A stretch of DNA of 64,000 nucleotides from Rhizobium sp. FKL33. GTDB lineage: Bacteria; Pseudomonadota; Alphaproteobacteria; Rhizobiales; Rhizobiaceae. Position 1 is the first letter of the stretch, and each line of letters opens with the position of its first letter. Both the position numbers and the translations under genes were made by a program. Below the pieces are notes generated by a model. That model searched no databases. It was not told where the DNA came from and worked only from the letters and a program-made list of their open reading frames with translations. Positions 52,630-62,475 of the stretch are shown here, piece after piece. The stretch spans positions 310,001-374,000 of the forward strand of contig NZ_STFX01000031.1 of the NCBI RefSeq assembly GCF_005222915.1, written 5' to 3'.

Positions 52630-55305
52630 CTAGCGTGCGATGATGTCGTCCTCGGTGGGTACGAGGATCTCGCGCTTGCCGGCATGGTTGGCCGGGCCGA
52701 CGATCCCTTCCTTTTCCATCCGCTCGATGATCGAGGCGGCGCGGTTGTAGCCGATCCCCAGACGGCGCTGGATATAGGAGGTCGAGGCCTTGCCGTCGCG
52801 CAGCACCACGGCCACCGCCTGGTCGTAGGGATCGTCGGATTCGGCCAGGTTGCCCGTTCCCGCCGGGCCATGGCCGCCGTCGCCGTCTTCATCCTCGTCT
52901 TCGGTGATGGCGTCGAGATATTGCGGCGCGCCTTGCGTCTTCAGGAAGGCCACGACATCCTCGACCTCGCCGTCGGAGACGAAGGGGCCGTGGACGCGCT
53001 GGATGCGCCCGCCGCCGGCCATATAGAGCATGTCGCCCATGCCGAGCAGCTGTTCGGCGCCCTGTTCGCCGAGAATGGTGCGGCTGTCGATCTTCGACGT
53101 CACCTGGAAGGAGATGCGGGTCGGGAAGTTGGCCTTGATCGTGCCGGTGATCACGTCGACCGAGGGACGCTGGGTGGCCATGATCACATGGATGCCGGCG
53201 GCGCGGGCCATCTGCGCCAGCCGCTGCACGGCGCCTTCGATATCCTTGCCCGCCACCATCATCAGATCGGCCATTTCGTCGATGATGACGACGATATAAG
53301 GCAGCGGCTTGAGATCGAATTCCTCGCTCTCATAAATCGCCTCGCCCGTCTGCCGGTCGAAGCCGGTCTGCACGGTGCGGGTGATCTGTTCGCCCTTTTC
53401 CATCGCCTGGGTCACGCGGGCGTTGAAGCCGTCGATGTTGCGGACGCCGATCTTGGACATTTTCTTGTAGCGCTCTTCCATCTCGCGCACCGTCCATTTC
53501 AGCGCCACGACCGCCTTCTTGGGATCGGTGACGACGGGCGAGAGCAGATGCGGAATGCCGTCATAGACGGAGAGTTCGAGCATCTTCGGATCGATCATGA
53601 TCAGGCGGCACTGTTCCGGCGTCATCTTGTAGAGCAGCGACAGGATCATGGTGTTGATGGCGACCGACTTGCCCGAGCCGGTGGTGCCGGCCACCAGCAG
53701 ATGCGGCATCTTGGCGAGGTCGGCGATCACGGGTTCGCCGCCGATCGTCTTACCCAAGGCCACGCCGAGCTTGGCCTTGGAGCCGTCGAAATCGCGCGAG
53801 GCGAACATCTCGCGAAGATAGACCATCTCGCGATTGCGGTTGGGCAGTTCGATGCCGATGGCGTTGCGGCCGGGCACGACGGCCACGCGGGCGGCGATCG
53901 CGCTCATCGAGCGAGCGATGTCGTCGGCGAGACCGATGACGCGGGAGGATTTGATCCCCGGCGCCGGCTCGAGTTCATAAAGCGTCACCACAGGGCCGGG
54001 GCGGACATGGATGATGTTGCCCTTGACGCCGAAATCGTCGAGCACGCCTTCCAGAATGCGGGCGTTCTGCTCGAGCGCATCGGTTGAGAGCGTGGCGTCG
54101 CGCGCGACATTCTTCGGCTCTGCCAGCAGGCCGATCGGCGGCAGGTCGAAGCCGTTGTCGGTGCGTGGGCCGGGCTGGATGGGGCGCGCGGCCATGCGCG
54201 GCTGCGGCGCGCGGGCGGCCTGCGGCTGGGCGGGCGGCTGGATGGGGGCCGGGCGACGTGGGCCGCGCGGCTCGGCCTTCACCGCCCATTCGCCGTCGTC
54301 GTCATCGTCATCCGCCAGAAGCCCGGCAGGACGATGGCGGTCGAGCTCCAGCGCGTCGTCCTCGTCGTCCTCGTCGTCATAGCCGGCGTCGAGCGGCGGC
54401 GAGGAAATGATGCGGCGGAGATAGGGACGCTTGTCTTCGCTGAGGTCAGGCTCGACGCGGTGGCCCGCCGATTGCAGGCCGAATTCCTCGTCGTTGAGAT
54501 CGAAGGGATGTTCGATGTCGCGGCGCGATTGCGGCCGTCCCGTCTTGCCGGTCAGGCGGCGGAGCCGCGCCTGCAGCGAAAACATCGCATGCGCCGCATA
54601 GCCCCTGACATAGGCAAGCGCGCTTTCGCGCTCGTCGTCTTCCTCGATCAGGCTCGCCTGCGGCGTCTGCCGCGCATGCCGGATCGGCAGAACGGCGCGG
54701 GCTTCGTCTTCCTCGTTTTCCTCCGGCTCCTCCGTGACGATCAGATTGGCGGCGAAGGCGAGCAGGCCGAAAGCGGGTGCGGCGCAGATCGCGCCGATCA
54801 CGGCGGCGAGCACGCCTTCCGGATAGGCGCCGATGAACAGACCGGGAAATTTCAGGATCATGTCGCCGAACACGCCGCCGAGGCCGTTGGGAATCGGCCA
54901 GGTCGCCGGCGCCTGGAAGCAGGACAGGGCCCCCGCCGCCAGCACCGAACCGCCAAACCAGGCGGCGCCGCGCTTGATCAGCCGGTAGACCGGCACGTTC
55001 AGGATCATCATCAGCGCCCAGGCGAAGACGGGCAGCAGCGCCATCACCGAAGCGAGGCCGAAAAACTGCATCATCATGTCGGCGAAATAGGCGCCGGGGC
55101 CGCCGAGCAGATTGGTCGGCTCGCGGGAGGTGGCGTTGGAATAGCTGGGATCCAGCACGTCCCAGGTCGAGAGCGCAGTGATGGCGAGGCCGAGCAGGCC
55201 AAGCAGCGCAAAACCCGCCACCGCCTTGATCTGTCGCCAGAGAAAGGCCGTGAGGATAAAGCGCAGGGAGCGGTTTTCATACTCCGCCGGGATGCTTCTC
55301 GCCAT
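52630..55305 (-). CDS. ftsK: DNA translocase FtsK
   Basis: An 891-residue septal DNA motor. Four membrane helices lie in about 20-190, then a Pro/Arg/Asp-rich linker (about 200-440), the motor with Walker [16 protein letters not shown] (about 535-550) and Walker [12 protein letters not shown], and a C-terminal gamma winged helix ([20 protein letters not shown] ... REILVPTE) that reads KOPS sites. The ATG at 55305 gives [10 protein letters not shown]; the frame to 55341 has no better site. It pumps chromosome termini across the closing septum and activates XerCD. Confidence 0.97.
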   Translation of the reverse strand: MARSIPAEYENRSLRFILTAFLWRQIKAVAGFALLGLLGLAITALSTWDVLDPSYSNATSREPTNLLGGPGAYFADMMMQFFGLASVMALLPVFAWALMMILNVPVYRLIKRGAAWFGGSVLAAGALSCFQAPATWPIPNGLGGVFGDMILKFPGLFIGAYPEGVLAAVIGAICAAPAFGLLAFAANLIVTEEPEENEEDEARAVLPIRHARQTPQASLIEEDDERESALAYVRGYAAHAMFSLQARLRRLTGKTGRPQSRRDIEHPFDLNDEEFGLQSAGHRVEPDLSEDKRPYLRRIISSPPLDAGYDDEDDEDDALELDRHRPAGLLADDDDDDGEWAVKAEPRGPRRPAPIQPPAQPQAARAPQPRMAARPIQPGPRTDNGFDLPPIGLLAEPKNVARDATLSTDALEQNARILEGVLDDFGVKGNIIHVRPGPVVTLYELEPAPGIKSSRVIGLADDIARSMSAIAARVAVVPGRNAIGIELPNRNREMVYLREMFASRDFDGSKAKLGVALGKTIGGEPVIADLAKMPHLLVAGTTGSGKSVAINTMILSLLYKMTPEQCRLIMIDPKMLELSVYDGIPHLLSPVVTDPKKAVVALKWTVREMEERYKKMSKIGVRNIDGFNARVTQAMEKGEQITRTVQTGFDRQTGEAIYESEEFDLKPLPYIVVIIDEMADLMMVAGKDIEGAVQRLAQMARAAGIHVIMATQRPSVDVITGTIKANFPTRISFQVTSKIDSRTILGEQGAEQLLGMGDMLYMAGGGRIQRVHGPFVSDGEVEDVVAFLKTQGAPQYLDAITEDEDEDGDGGHGPAGTGNLAESDDPYDQAVAVVLRDGKASTSYIQRRLGIGYNRAASIIERMEKEGIVGPANHAGKREILVPTEDDIIAR

Positions 55306-55424
55306 GGATATCGACTCGCCGCGTTCGCAAATGCCATTCACGGCCGCGCAAAGGTGCGGCCAGATTGCTCGAACTCTAGCGGCAGAGGGTTAATCGAGCA
55401 TTAACCATGGGCGTTCGGCGGGCG

Positions 55425-56801
55425 TTAACCCTGAGCCTTGTCCACACTTTCGCGCCAGCGGCCGGCGTAATCGACAAGGCGCGGATCGGGGGCGGTCGCC
55501 GTCTTGCCTGTCGCCGTCATGCGCCCGGCGCGACCGAGCGCGAGCGCTGCTGCGCCGGCGCTGGTGCCGGTCGCGCCCGCGCCGCCCGTTTCCACCGCCC
55601 GGCCGGTCACCGCGCCGAGCATGTCGAGATAATGGGCGTTGGCGGAGAAGGGGCCCTCGACGATGCTCGGCCCGTCGGCGCCGATCAGCTCCAGGCAGAC
55701 ACCGGTCATCAGACCGAGATAAAGCGAGGCGGCATAGAGCCGGGCTCCGGGCGTGAGCGCGTCGGCCTGATGCGTCCAGCCGCCCTTGCGGCCGATGAAG
55801 GGGCCGGTGTCGACCGGTTCCGAGGGCAGGAACATCACGCCGCCCTCGAGCACCGCGCGCTTGTCGTCCTCCGTCACTTCGGCCTGCGGATCGGCGCCCA
55901 GAGCCGCGAACGCCCGGCCGCCCATGAAGCGGGAGGATGGGACCGGGTCGCCATAGGCGTTGACATTCATCAGCGTGTCGCGGGCGGGGTCGAGCGCGAT
56001 GGCCCTGCCGCCGATCGCAAAGCAGATCACCCAGGTTCCGGTCGAGACGACCGAGAAGGGCGCGGAGCGCGCCTTGAGATGGGTCAGCAGCGAGGCGTTG
56101 GAATCATGCAGGCCGCCGAACACCGGCAGACCTGCGGCGAGCCCCAGCTCGGCGGCGCTCTCGGACGTCAATCCACCCACCGGCTCGAAGGCGTCGCTCA
56201 TCGGCGGCATCAGCCGACGCCAGTCCATTGCGTCGACCAGCGAGGAGTAATCGCGCTTTTCAGGATTCCAGAGATCGGTATGGGCGCCGAGCGAGGTCAT
56301 TTCGCTGACGCGTTGGCCCGTCAGCCGGAAGGCCCAGTATTGCGGATAGGGGATGATGGTCGCAACCCGCGCGAAGTCCTCGGGAAAGCGCCTCTGCTGC
56401 CAGTAAAGCTGCGCGCCGACATTCAGCCCCGCCGCCAACCGGGGAGAGCCGGTCTCTTCGAAGGCAGGCCGGATCGCATCATAGTCGGCCGCCGTCTCGT
56501 CGAGGCCGTGATGCTCGTAATCGAGCATCGGCAGCGCGAGATCGCCCTTGTCGTCCATGAGGATGATCGAGGCGCCATGCGCGCTGATCGAGATCGCCTC
56601 GATCTGATGGTTCCGCGCGAGATCGGCCAGCGCCTCTTTGATGAAGCGCCAGAGGCCGTCGATGTCGTGATGGGGGTAGGGGGGCGCGTCGATCACCCGG
56701 TTGGGCGCGCGCCGGACATCGCTCTCCCTGCCTTCCACGAGATCGAACAGCGCCACTTTGGCGTTGGTCTTGCCGATATCGATGACCGCGATGAACCGCA
56801 T
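55425..56801 (-). CDS. rhaK: FGGY-family sugar kinase, RhaK type
   Basis: A 458-residue ATP-dependent kinase. The phosphate 1 motif is IDIGKTNAKVALFD; DNKGDLALPMLDY-like and GLHDSNASLLTHL mark the substrate region, and FSVVSTGTWVICFA, GGAGATGTSAGAAALA close the ATP site. It starts at ATG 56801 with GAGG, eight bases after the rhaQ stop, at the end of the rha operon. In R. leguminosarum RhaK is needed both for rhamnose phosphorylation and for transporter function. In that species rhaU sits between rhaQ and rhaK; here no gene fits in the gap. Confidence 0.9.
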   Translation of the reverse strand: MRFIAVIDIGKTNAKVALFDLVEGRESDVRRAPNRVIDAPPYPHHDIDGLWRFIKEALADLARNHQIEAISISAHGASIILMDDKGDLALPMLDYEHHGLDETAADYDAIRPAFEETGSPRLAAGLNVGAQLYWQQRRFPEDFARVATIIPYPQYWAFRLTGQRVSEMTSLGAHTDLWNPEKRDYSSLVDAMDWRRLMPPMSDAFEPVGGLTSESAAELGLAAGLPVFGGLHDSNASLLTHLKARSAPFSVVSTGTWVICFAIGGRAIALDPARDTLMNVNAYGDPVPSSRFMGGRAFAALGADPQAEVTEDDKRAVLEGGVMFLPSEPVDTGPFIGRKGGWTHQADALTPGARLYAASLYLGLMTGVCLELIGADGPSIVEGPFSANAHYLDMLGAVTGRAVETGGAGATGTSAGAAALALGRAGRMTATGKTATAPDPRLVDYAGRWRESVDKAQG

Positions 56802-56809
56802 GCTTGACC

Positions 56810-57823
56810 TCAGGCTTTGGCGCGGCGACGGCCGAGCCGGGCGATCAGCGTCGGCATGGCGATCACCAGGATCAGCATCAGGCCGATGAAGATCGACATC
56901 ACGATGCCGGGCACGTTGAGAAGGCCGAGGCCGAAGGTGACGAGGCCCATGATCACCGCGGCGAGCACGACGCCGAGGATCGAGCCGGAGCCGCCATTGA
57001 TGTTGATGCCGCCGAGCACGACCATGGTGATGGCTTCGAGTTCGAGGCCGGTGGCGATGGAGGGCCTGGTCGAGCCGAGCCGCGCCGTCAGGCAGACGGC
57101 GGCGAGGCCCGCCATCAGTCCGGTCAGCGCGAAGAGAATGAACTTCACCCGGCTCACCTTCACGCCCGAAAACATCGCCGCCGTCTGGTTGTTGCCGATC
57201 GCAAAGACGGTGCGGCCGAAACTCGTCCGGTGTAGCAGCACGTGGAAGAGGATGGCGAGGACGACGAACAGCACGAGCTCGAAGGAGAATACCCACCAGA
57301 CATAGCCCTGGCCGAACCAGGAGAATTCGGAGGGGTAGCCGGTATAGGCCTTGTCGCCGAGAATGATGAAGGACACGCCGCGAAACAGGCTCATCGTGCC
57401 GATGGTCACCACGATCGAGGGCAGGCCGAGGCCGGTGACCAGATAGCCGTTGATCATGCCGCAGACCAGGCCGGCGGCCAGTCCCACCGCCACCAGTTCA
57501 TAGGGGCCGGCGCCTGCCTTCAGCGCCGCGCCCATCAGCGTCGAGGCGACCGCGATGATCGAGGCGACCGACAGGTCGATCTCGCCGGAAATGATCACCA
57601 GCGCCAGCGCCAGCGCCACGATCGCCTTTTCGGTGAAGTTGAAGGTGGCGTCCGACAGGTTCCAGGGATCGAGGAAATAGGGCGAGGCGAAGGAATTGAC
57701 GATGAAGATCGCCGCCATCACCGCAAACAGCAGGCTTTCCCAGCTCCTGACGGCTCGTTGCGCCGGCGTTCTCAGCCGATCCGGAATAGTCCGCGGGGTC
57801 ATGGTTTCGGTTGCGATGCTCAT
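56810..57823 (-). CDS. rhaQ: rhamnose ABC transporter permease RhaQ
   Basis: A 337-residue inner-membrane permease of the carbohydrate-uptake-2 family with about nine to ten hydrophobic segments. Typical signatures are IISGEIDLSVASIIAVAS and VVLGGININGGSGSILGVV. The ATG at 57823 overlaps the rhaP stop by four bases. It pairs with RhaP as the heterodimeric channel of the rhamnose importer, fed by RhaS and driven by RhaT. Confidence 0.92.
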   Translation of the reverse strand: MSIATETMTPRTIPDRLRTPAQRAVRSWESLLFAVMAAIFIVNSFASPYFLDPWNLSDATFNFTEKAIVALALALVIISGEIDLSVASIIAVASTLMGAALKAGAGPYELVAVGLAAGLVCGMINGYLVTGLGLPSIVVTIGTMSLFRGVSFIILGDKAYTGYPSEFSWFGQGYVWWVFSFELVLFVVLAILFHVLLHRTSFGRTVFAIGNNQTAAMFSGVKVSRVKFILFALTGLMAGLAAVCLTARLGSTRPSIATGLELEAITMVVLGGININGGSGSILGVVLAAVIMGLVTFGLGLLNVPGIVMSIFIGLMLILVIAMPTLIARLGRRRAKA

Positions 57824-58796
57824 GCGACGACCTCCGCGCTTTTGAGGATGACGCGCCCCTTCTTGCGTTCGGCGCGGGCGTTGAAGGCGACGGCGAGGAT
57901 GATCACGGCGCCGGAGATCGCCAATTGCCAGAAGGGCGAAATGTTGATGACGGGGAGCGCATTCTTGATCACGCCGAGAAACAGCGAGCCGAGCACGGCG
58001 CCCGCGACCGAGCCGATGCCGCCGGCGATCGAGACGCCGCCGATCACGCAGGCTGCGACCACGTCGAGCTCGAAGCCGAGCGCGATGTCGACATAGGCGA
58101 CCGCGTAGCGGGCGATCCACAGATAGCCGGCAAGCCCCGACAGCGCGCCCGACACGATGAAGGCGATGAAGCGGGTGCGGCCGGGATCGATGCCGGCATA
58201 GATGGCGGCGTTGGCGTTGCCGCCCACCGCATAGAAGGCGCGGCCGGTGGTGGTGCGGCCGAGCACAACGGCCATGATGACGATGACGACGATCGACGAT
58301 AGGCTGAGCAGCGACAGGCCGAACAGATGATCGCGCGGCAACGCCTTGAAGGCGTCGGTCATCTCATGCGCATTGATCCATTTGCCGTTGGTCAGAAGGA
58401 AGATGACGCCGCGATAGACGGTCATCGTGCCCAAGGTCACGACGATCGGCGGCATGTCGAGCTTCCAGACCAGGAGGCCGTTGACCGCGCCGAGCGCTGC
58501 GCCCAGCGCCATCGCGATCAGCACGATCACCGGGATCGGCAGGCCGGGAAAGGCGTTGTTGAGCATGGCGGCCACCATGCCGGTCAGCGCCAGCGTCGCG
58601 GCTGTCGACAGATCCACGCATTTGGTCAGGATCACCGCCATCTGGCCGAGCGCCAGGATGATCAGGATCGAGGTGTCGGCATAGACATTGCCGAGACTCG
58701 CCGGCGAGATGAAGGCCGGAAAGCGGGCGGCGATCAGGAGCGCGAGCGCGACGATGGCGATCGACAGCTGGATTTCACGGTGGCGGAGCAGTTTGA

Positions 58797-58800
<4 letters not shown>
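57820..58800 (-). CDS. rhaP: rhamnose ABC transporter permease RhaP
   Basis: A 326-residue permease of the same family, with ILTKCVDLSTAATLALTGMV, the cytoplasmic loop RAFYAVGGNANAAIYAGID and CVIGGVSIAGGIGSVAGAV. The ATG at 58800 overlaps the rhaT stop by four bases and its own stop overlaps rhaQ, so rhaT-rhaP-rhaQ are translationally coupled. It is somewhat shorter at the N-terminus than RhaQ. Confidence 0.92.
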
Positions 58801-60314
<1,514 letters not shown>

Positions 60315-60384
60315 GAAAGCTGAACCGAAAGAGAAAGAGCGACCGGCGCGGCGCGCAGCAAGGCTCGCCACCGTCTGAGGATGC

Positions 60385-60422
60385 GCCGTTCTCGCAAGGC
60401 TTGGCGGCCCGGCGAGAACGGC
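60385..60422 (-). repeat. large hairpin between rhaS and rhaT
   Basis: GCCGTTCTCGC (60385-60395) pairs perfectly with GCGAGAACGGC (60412-60422) over a 16-base loop, without a T tract. It begins 21 bases after the rhaS stop. Hairpins here are common after binding-protein genes and stabilise that part of the mRNA so the binding protein is made in excess. Confidence 0.7.
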
Positions 60423-60443
60423 TTGTTCTGGGAAACGGCCGGA

Positions 60444-61436
60444 TCAGAAGATCTTGGCGAATTCCTCGACATTCTTGGCGTCATAGACGAACGGGTCGGC
60501 CATCGCGCCTTCGCGGTTTTCGTCGAGCTTCACCGTGCCCATGCGGCCCATCGGGATTTCCGCGCCCGGTTCGGCCTTGGCCTTGCCGGTTGCGAGGTTG
60601 TAGGAAATGATCGTGGCGGCGTAGCCCAGATCGATCGGATTCCAGATCGCGAAGGACTTGGAGGCGCCCGACTTCACATGGCCGGCCATTTCCGAGGGCA
60701 GGCCGAGGCCGGTGACGTTGATCTTGCCGGTCAGCCCGGCGTCTTCCACCGCCTGCGCGGCGGCGACGATGCCGACGGAGGTCGGCGCGATGATCGCCTT
60801 GAGGTTCGGATAGGCTTTGATCAACCCTTGCGTCTCGGTGTAGGACTTGTCGGTCTTGTCGTCGCCATAGACGGTCGCGACGATGTTGATGCCCTTGTAG
60901 TTCGGCAGCACCTTCTTCATTTCCTCGATCCAGGTGTTCTGGTTCGTGGCGGTTGCGGTGGCCGAGAGAATGGCGACGTCGCCGCCTTCAGGCAGGTTGT
61001 CGGCGGCCATTTTCACGCACATATTGCCGATCAGCGCATTGGACGACGGGTTGAGATGCATCAGCCGTCCTTCGGGGGCGACGCCCGAGTCCCAGGAAAT
61101 CACGGTGATGCCGCGATCCAGAGCCTTCTTCAGCGCCGGAGCCACCGCGTCGCGGTCATTGGCGGAAATGGCGATCGCGTCGACCTTCTGGGCGATCAGC
61201 GAATTGATCACTTCGATCTGGCCTTCGGCGGTGGTGTCGGTCGGGCCGGTATAGATGATGTCGACATCGCCGAGTTCCTTGGCCGCTTCCTGCGCGCCCT
61301 TGTTGGCGGCGTCGAAGAAGCCGATGCCCAGCGCCTTGACGACGAGGGCGATCTTCTTGTTCTCGGCATGCGCGACATTGGCGATGAGGGCCGTGGAAAT
61401 GGCCGCCGTCACCAGCAGTTTCTTCAGAATACCCAT
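60444..61436 (-). CDS. rhaS: rhamnose-binding periplasmic protein RhaS
   Basis: A 330-residue periplasmic sugar-binding protein of the type I fold. The signal peptide MGILKKLLVTAAISTALIAN ends AHA at residue 24. The mature N-terminus KKIALVVKALGIGFFDAANK, then GPTDTTAEGQIEVINSLIAQ and VISWDSGVAPEG are typical of CUT2 binding proteins. It delivers rhamnose to RhaPQ. It lies 49 bases after rhaR. The ligand is inferred from the operon, which matches the rhamnose operon of R. leguminosarum. Confidence 0.92.
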   Translation of the reverse strand: MGILKKLLVTAAISTALIANVAHAENKKIALVVKALGIGFFDAANKGAQEAAKELGDVDIIYTGPTDTTAEGQIEVINSLIAQKVDAIAISANDRDAVAPALKKALDRGITVISWDSGVAPEGRLMHLNPSSNALIGNMCVKMAADNLPEGGDVAILSATATATNQNTWIEEMKKVLPNYKGINIVATVYGDDKTDKSYTETQGLIKAYPNLKAIIAPTSVGIVAAAQAVEDAGLTGKINVTGLGLPSEMAGHVKSGASKSFAIWNPIDLGYAATIISYNLATGKAKAEPGAEIPMGRMGTVKLDENREGAMADPFVYDAKNVEEFAKIF

Positions 61437-61485
61437 GATGTCTCCTCCCTTGGGTTAAACTTGCCCCTCCGACCGCGCCGTCTCC

Positions 61486-62289
61486 TCACGACGCGGCGGA
61501 TGATTTCTCGTTCGATCGCTCCTGCGCCACGATCAGAGTGACGCCCGCCTGCTCCAGCATGGCGGCGTGGCGGTCCTCGATGCCGGCGTCGGTGATCACG
61601 GTGGCGATCCGCCTGAGTTCGCAGAGGATCAGGCTCGACCGTTTGGCGAATTTCGAGGAATCCACCAGCACCACCAGTTCGTCGGCCTGGTCGATCAGTT
61701 TCTGTTCGGCCTGGATCAGCAGCGGATCTGCTTCCATCAGGCCGAGAGCGCCGAGCCCCTGCGCGCCCATGAACATGCGCTGGGCGTAGAAATTGCGCGT
61801 CACGTCATTGTCGAAAGGCGAGAGGATGATGTTCTGCTCGCGATAGATCACGCCGCCCGACAGCATCACCGTGTTCTTGGAGTTCTTCAGCAGATGTTCG
61901 GCGATCGGAAAGGAGTTGGTGAAGACTTGCAGCCGCCTGTTGACGAGGAAATGCACCATCTGGAACGTCGTGGTGCCGCCATTGATGATGATGGCGTCGC
62001 CATCGTCGCACAGCGCCACCGCCTCGCGGGCGATTGCTTGCTTCTGACGGGAATTGATCGTTTCGTTGACGCTGAAGGGCCGGCCGGCCAGACCCACGAA
62101 TTGCGGCGGATGTAGCGCCTCGGCCCCGCCGCGCACCCGGCGCAGCTTCTTCTGCACATGCAGCGCGGCGATGTCGCGGCGGATGGTCGCCTCGGAACTG
62201 TCCGTGAGTTCTACGAGTTCCGGCACGGTCACCACGGGCTTTTCCTGCACCGCTGACATGATGATCCTGTGTCGTTCCTTCTCGTGCAT
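61486..62289 (-). CDS. rhaR: DeoR-family regulator RhaR
   Basis: A 267-residue DeoR-type repressor. The N-terminal winged helix has VTVPELVELTDSSEATIRRD and LRRVRGGAEAL; the sensing domain has IIINGGTTTFQMVHFL, MLSGGVIYREQN and VVLVDSSKFAKRSSL. It opens the minus-strand rha operon and is divergent from rhaD across 186 bases that contain palindromic sites. In R. leguminosarum RhaR is a negative regulator of both transcripts. Confidence 0.92.
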   Translation of the reverse strand: MHEKERHRIIMSAVQEKPVVTVPELVELTDSSEATIRRDIAALHVQKKLRRVRGGAEALHPPQFVGLAGRPFSVNETINSRQKQAIAREAVALCDDGDAIIINGGTTTFQMVHFLVNRRLQVFTNSFPIAEHLLKNSKNTVMLSGGVIYREQNIILSPFDNDVTRNFYAQRMFMGAQGLGALGLMEADPLLIQAEQKLIDQADELVVLVDSSKFAKRSSLILCELRRIATVITDAGIEDRHAAMLEQAGVTLIVAQERSNEKSSAAS

Positions 62290-62383
62290 CGGCTCTCCCC
62301 TTCCTCAGTTAAGTTTTCATTGATTTTCGTCAGTGTCAATCAGTATCGATCATATTATTTCATTGTGCGGCGCAATATGATTG

Positions 62384-62397
62384 CAAATGATCATTTG
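62384..62397. promoter_or_regulatory. candidate RhaR operator palindrome
   Basis: CAAATGATCATTTG is a perfect 14-base palindrome just upstream of the rhaD -35 box. A second inverted repeat, CATATT (62351-62356) with AATATG (62374-62379), lies next to it. The AT-rich region between divergent rhaR and rhaD is the natural place for the DeoR-type repressor to act. Confidence 0.5.
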
Positions 62398-62400
62398 TGA

Positions 62401-62429
62401 TTGACAAATCGTCCGTGGTCCTGTGAATT
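62401..62429 (+). promoter_or_regulatory. candidate sigma-70 promoter of rhaD
   Basis: TTGACA at 62401-62406, a 17-base spacer, then TGAATT at 62424-62429. The leader to the rhaD ATG is about 40 bases and includes the perfect palindrome CCGCGCCGGCGCGG (62443-62456) before the ribosome-binding site. Confidence 0.5.
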
Positions 62430-62475
62430 CGGCGCAAACAAACCGCGCCGGCGCGGATCTAGTGGAGGAAACATC

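Noticed and set aside
56801-57296. N-terminal extension of the RhaK frame to 57296
   Set aside because: The added residues are an Arg/His/Pro-rich out-of-frame reading of rhaQ; kinase homology begins at the ATG at 56801.
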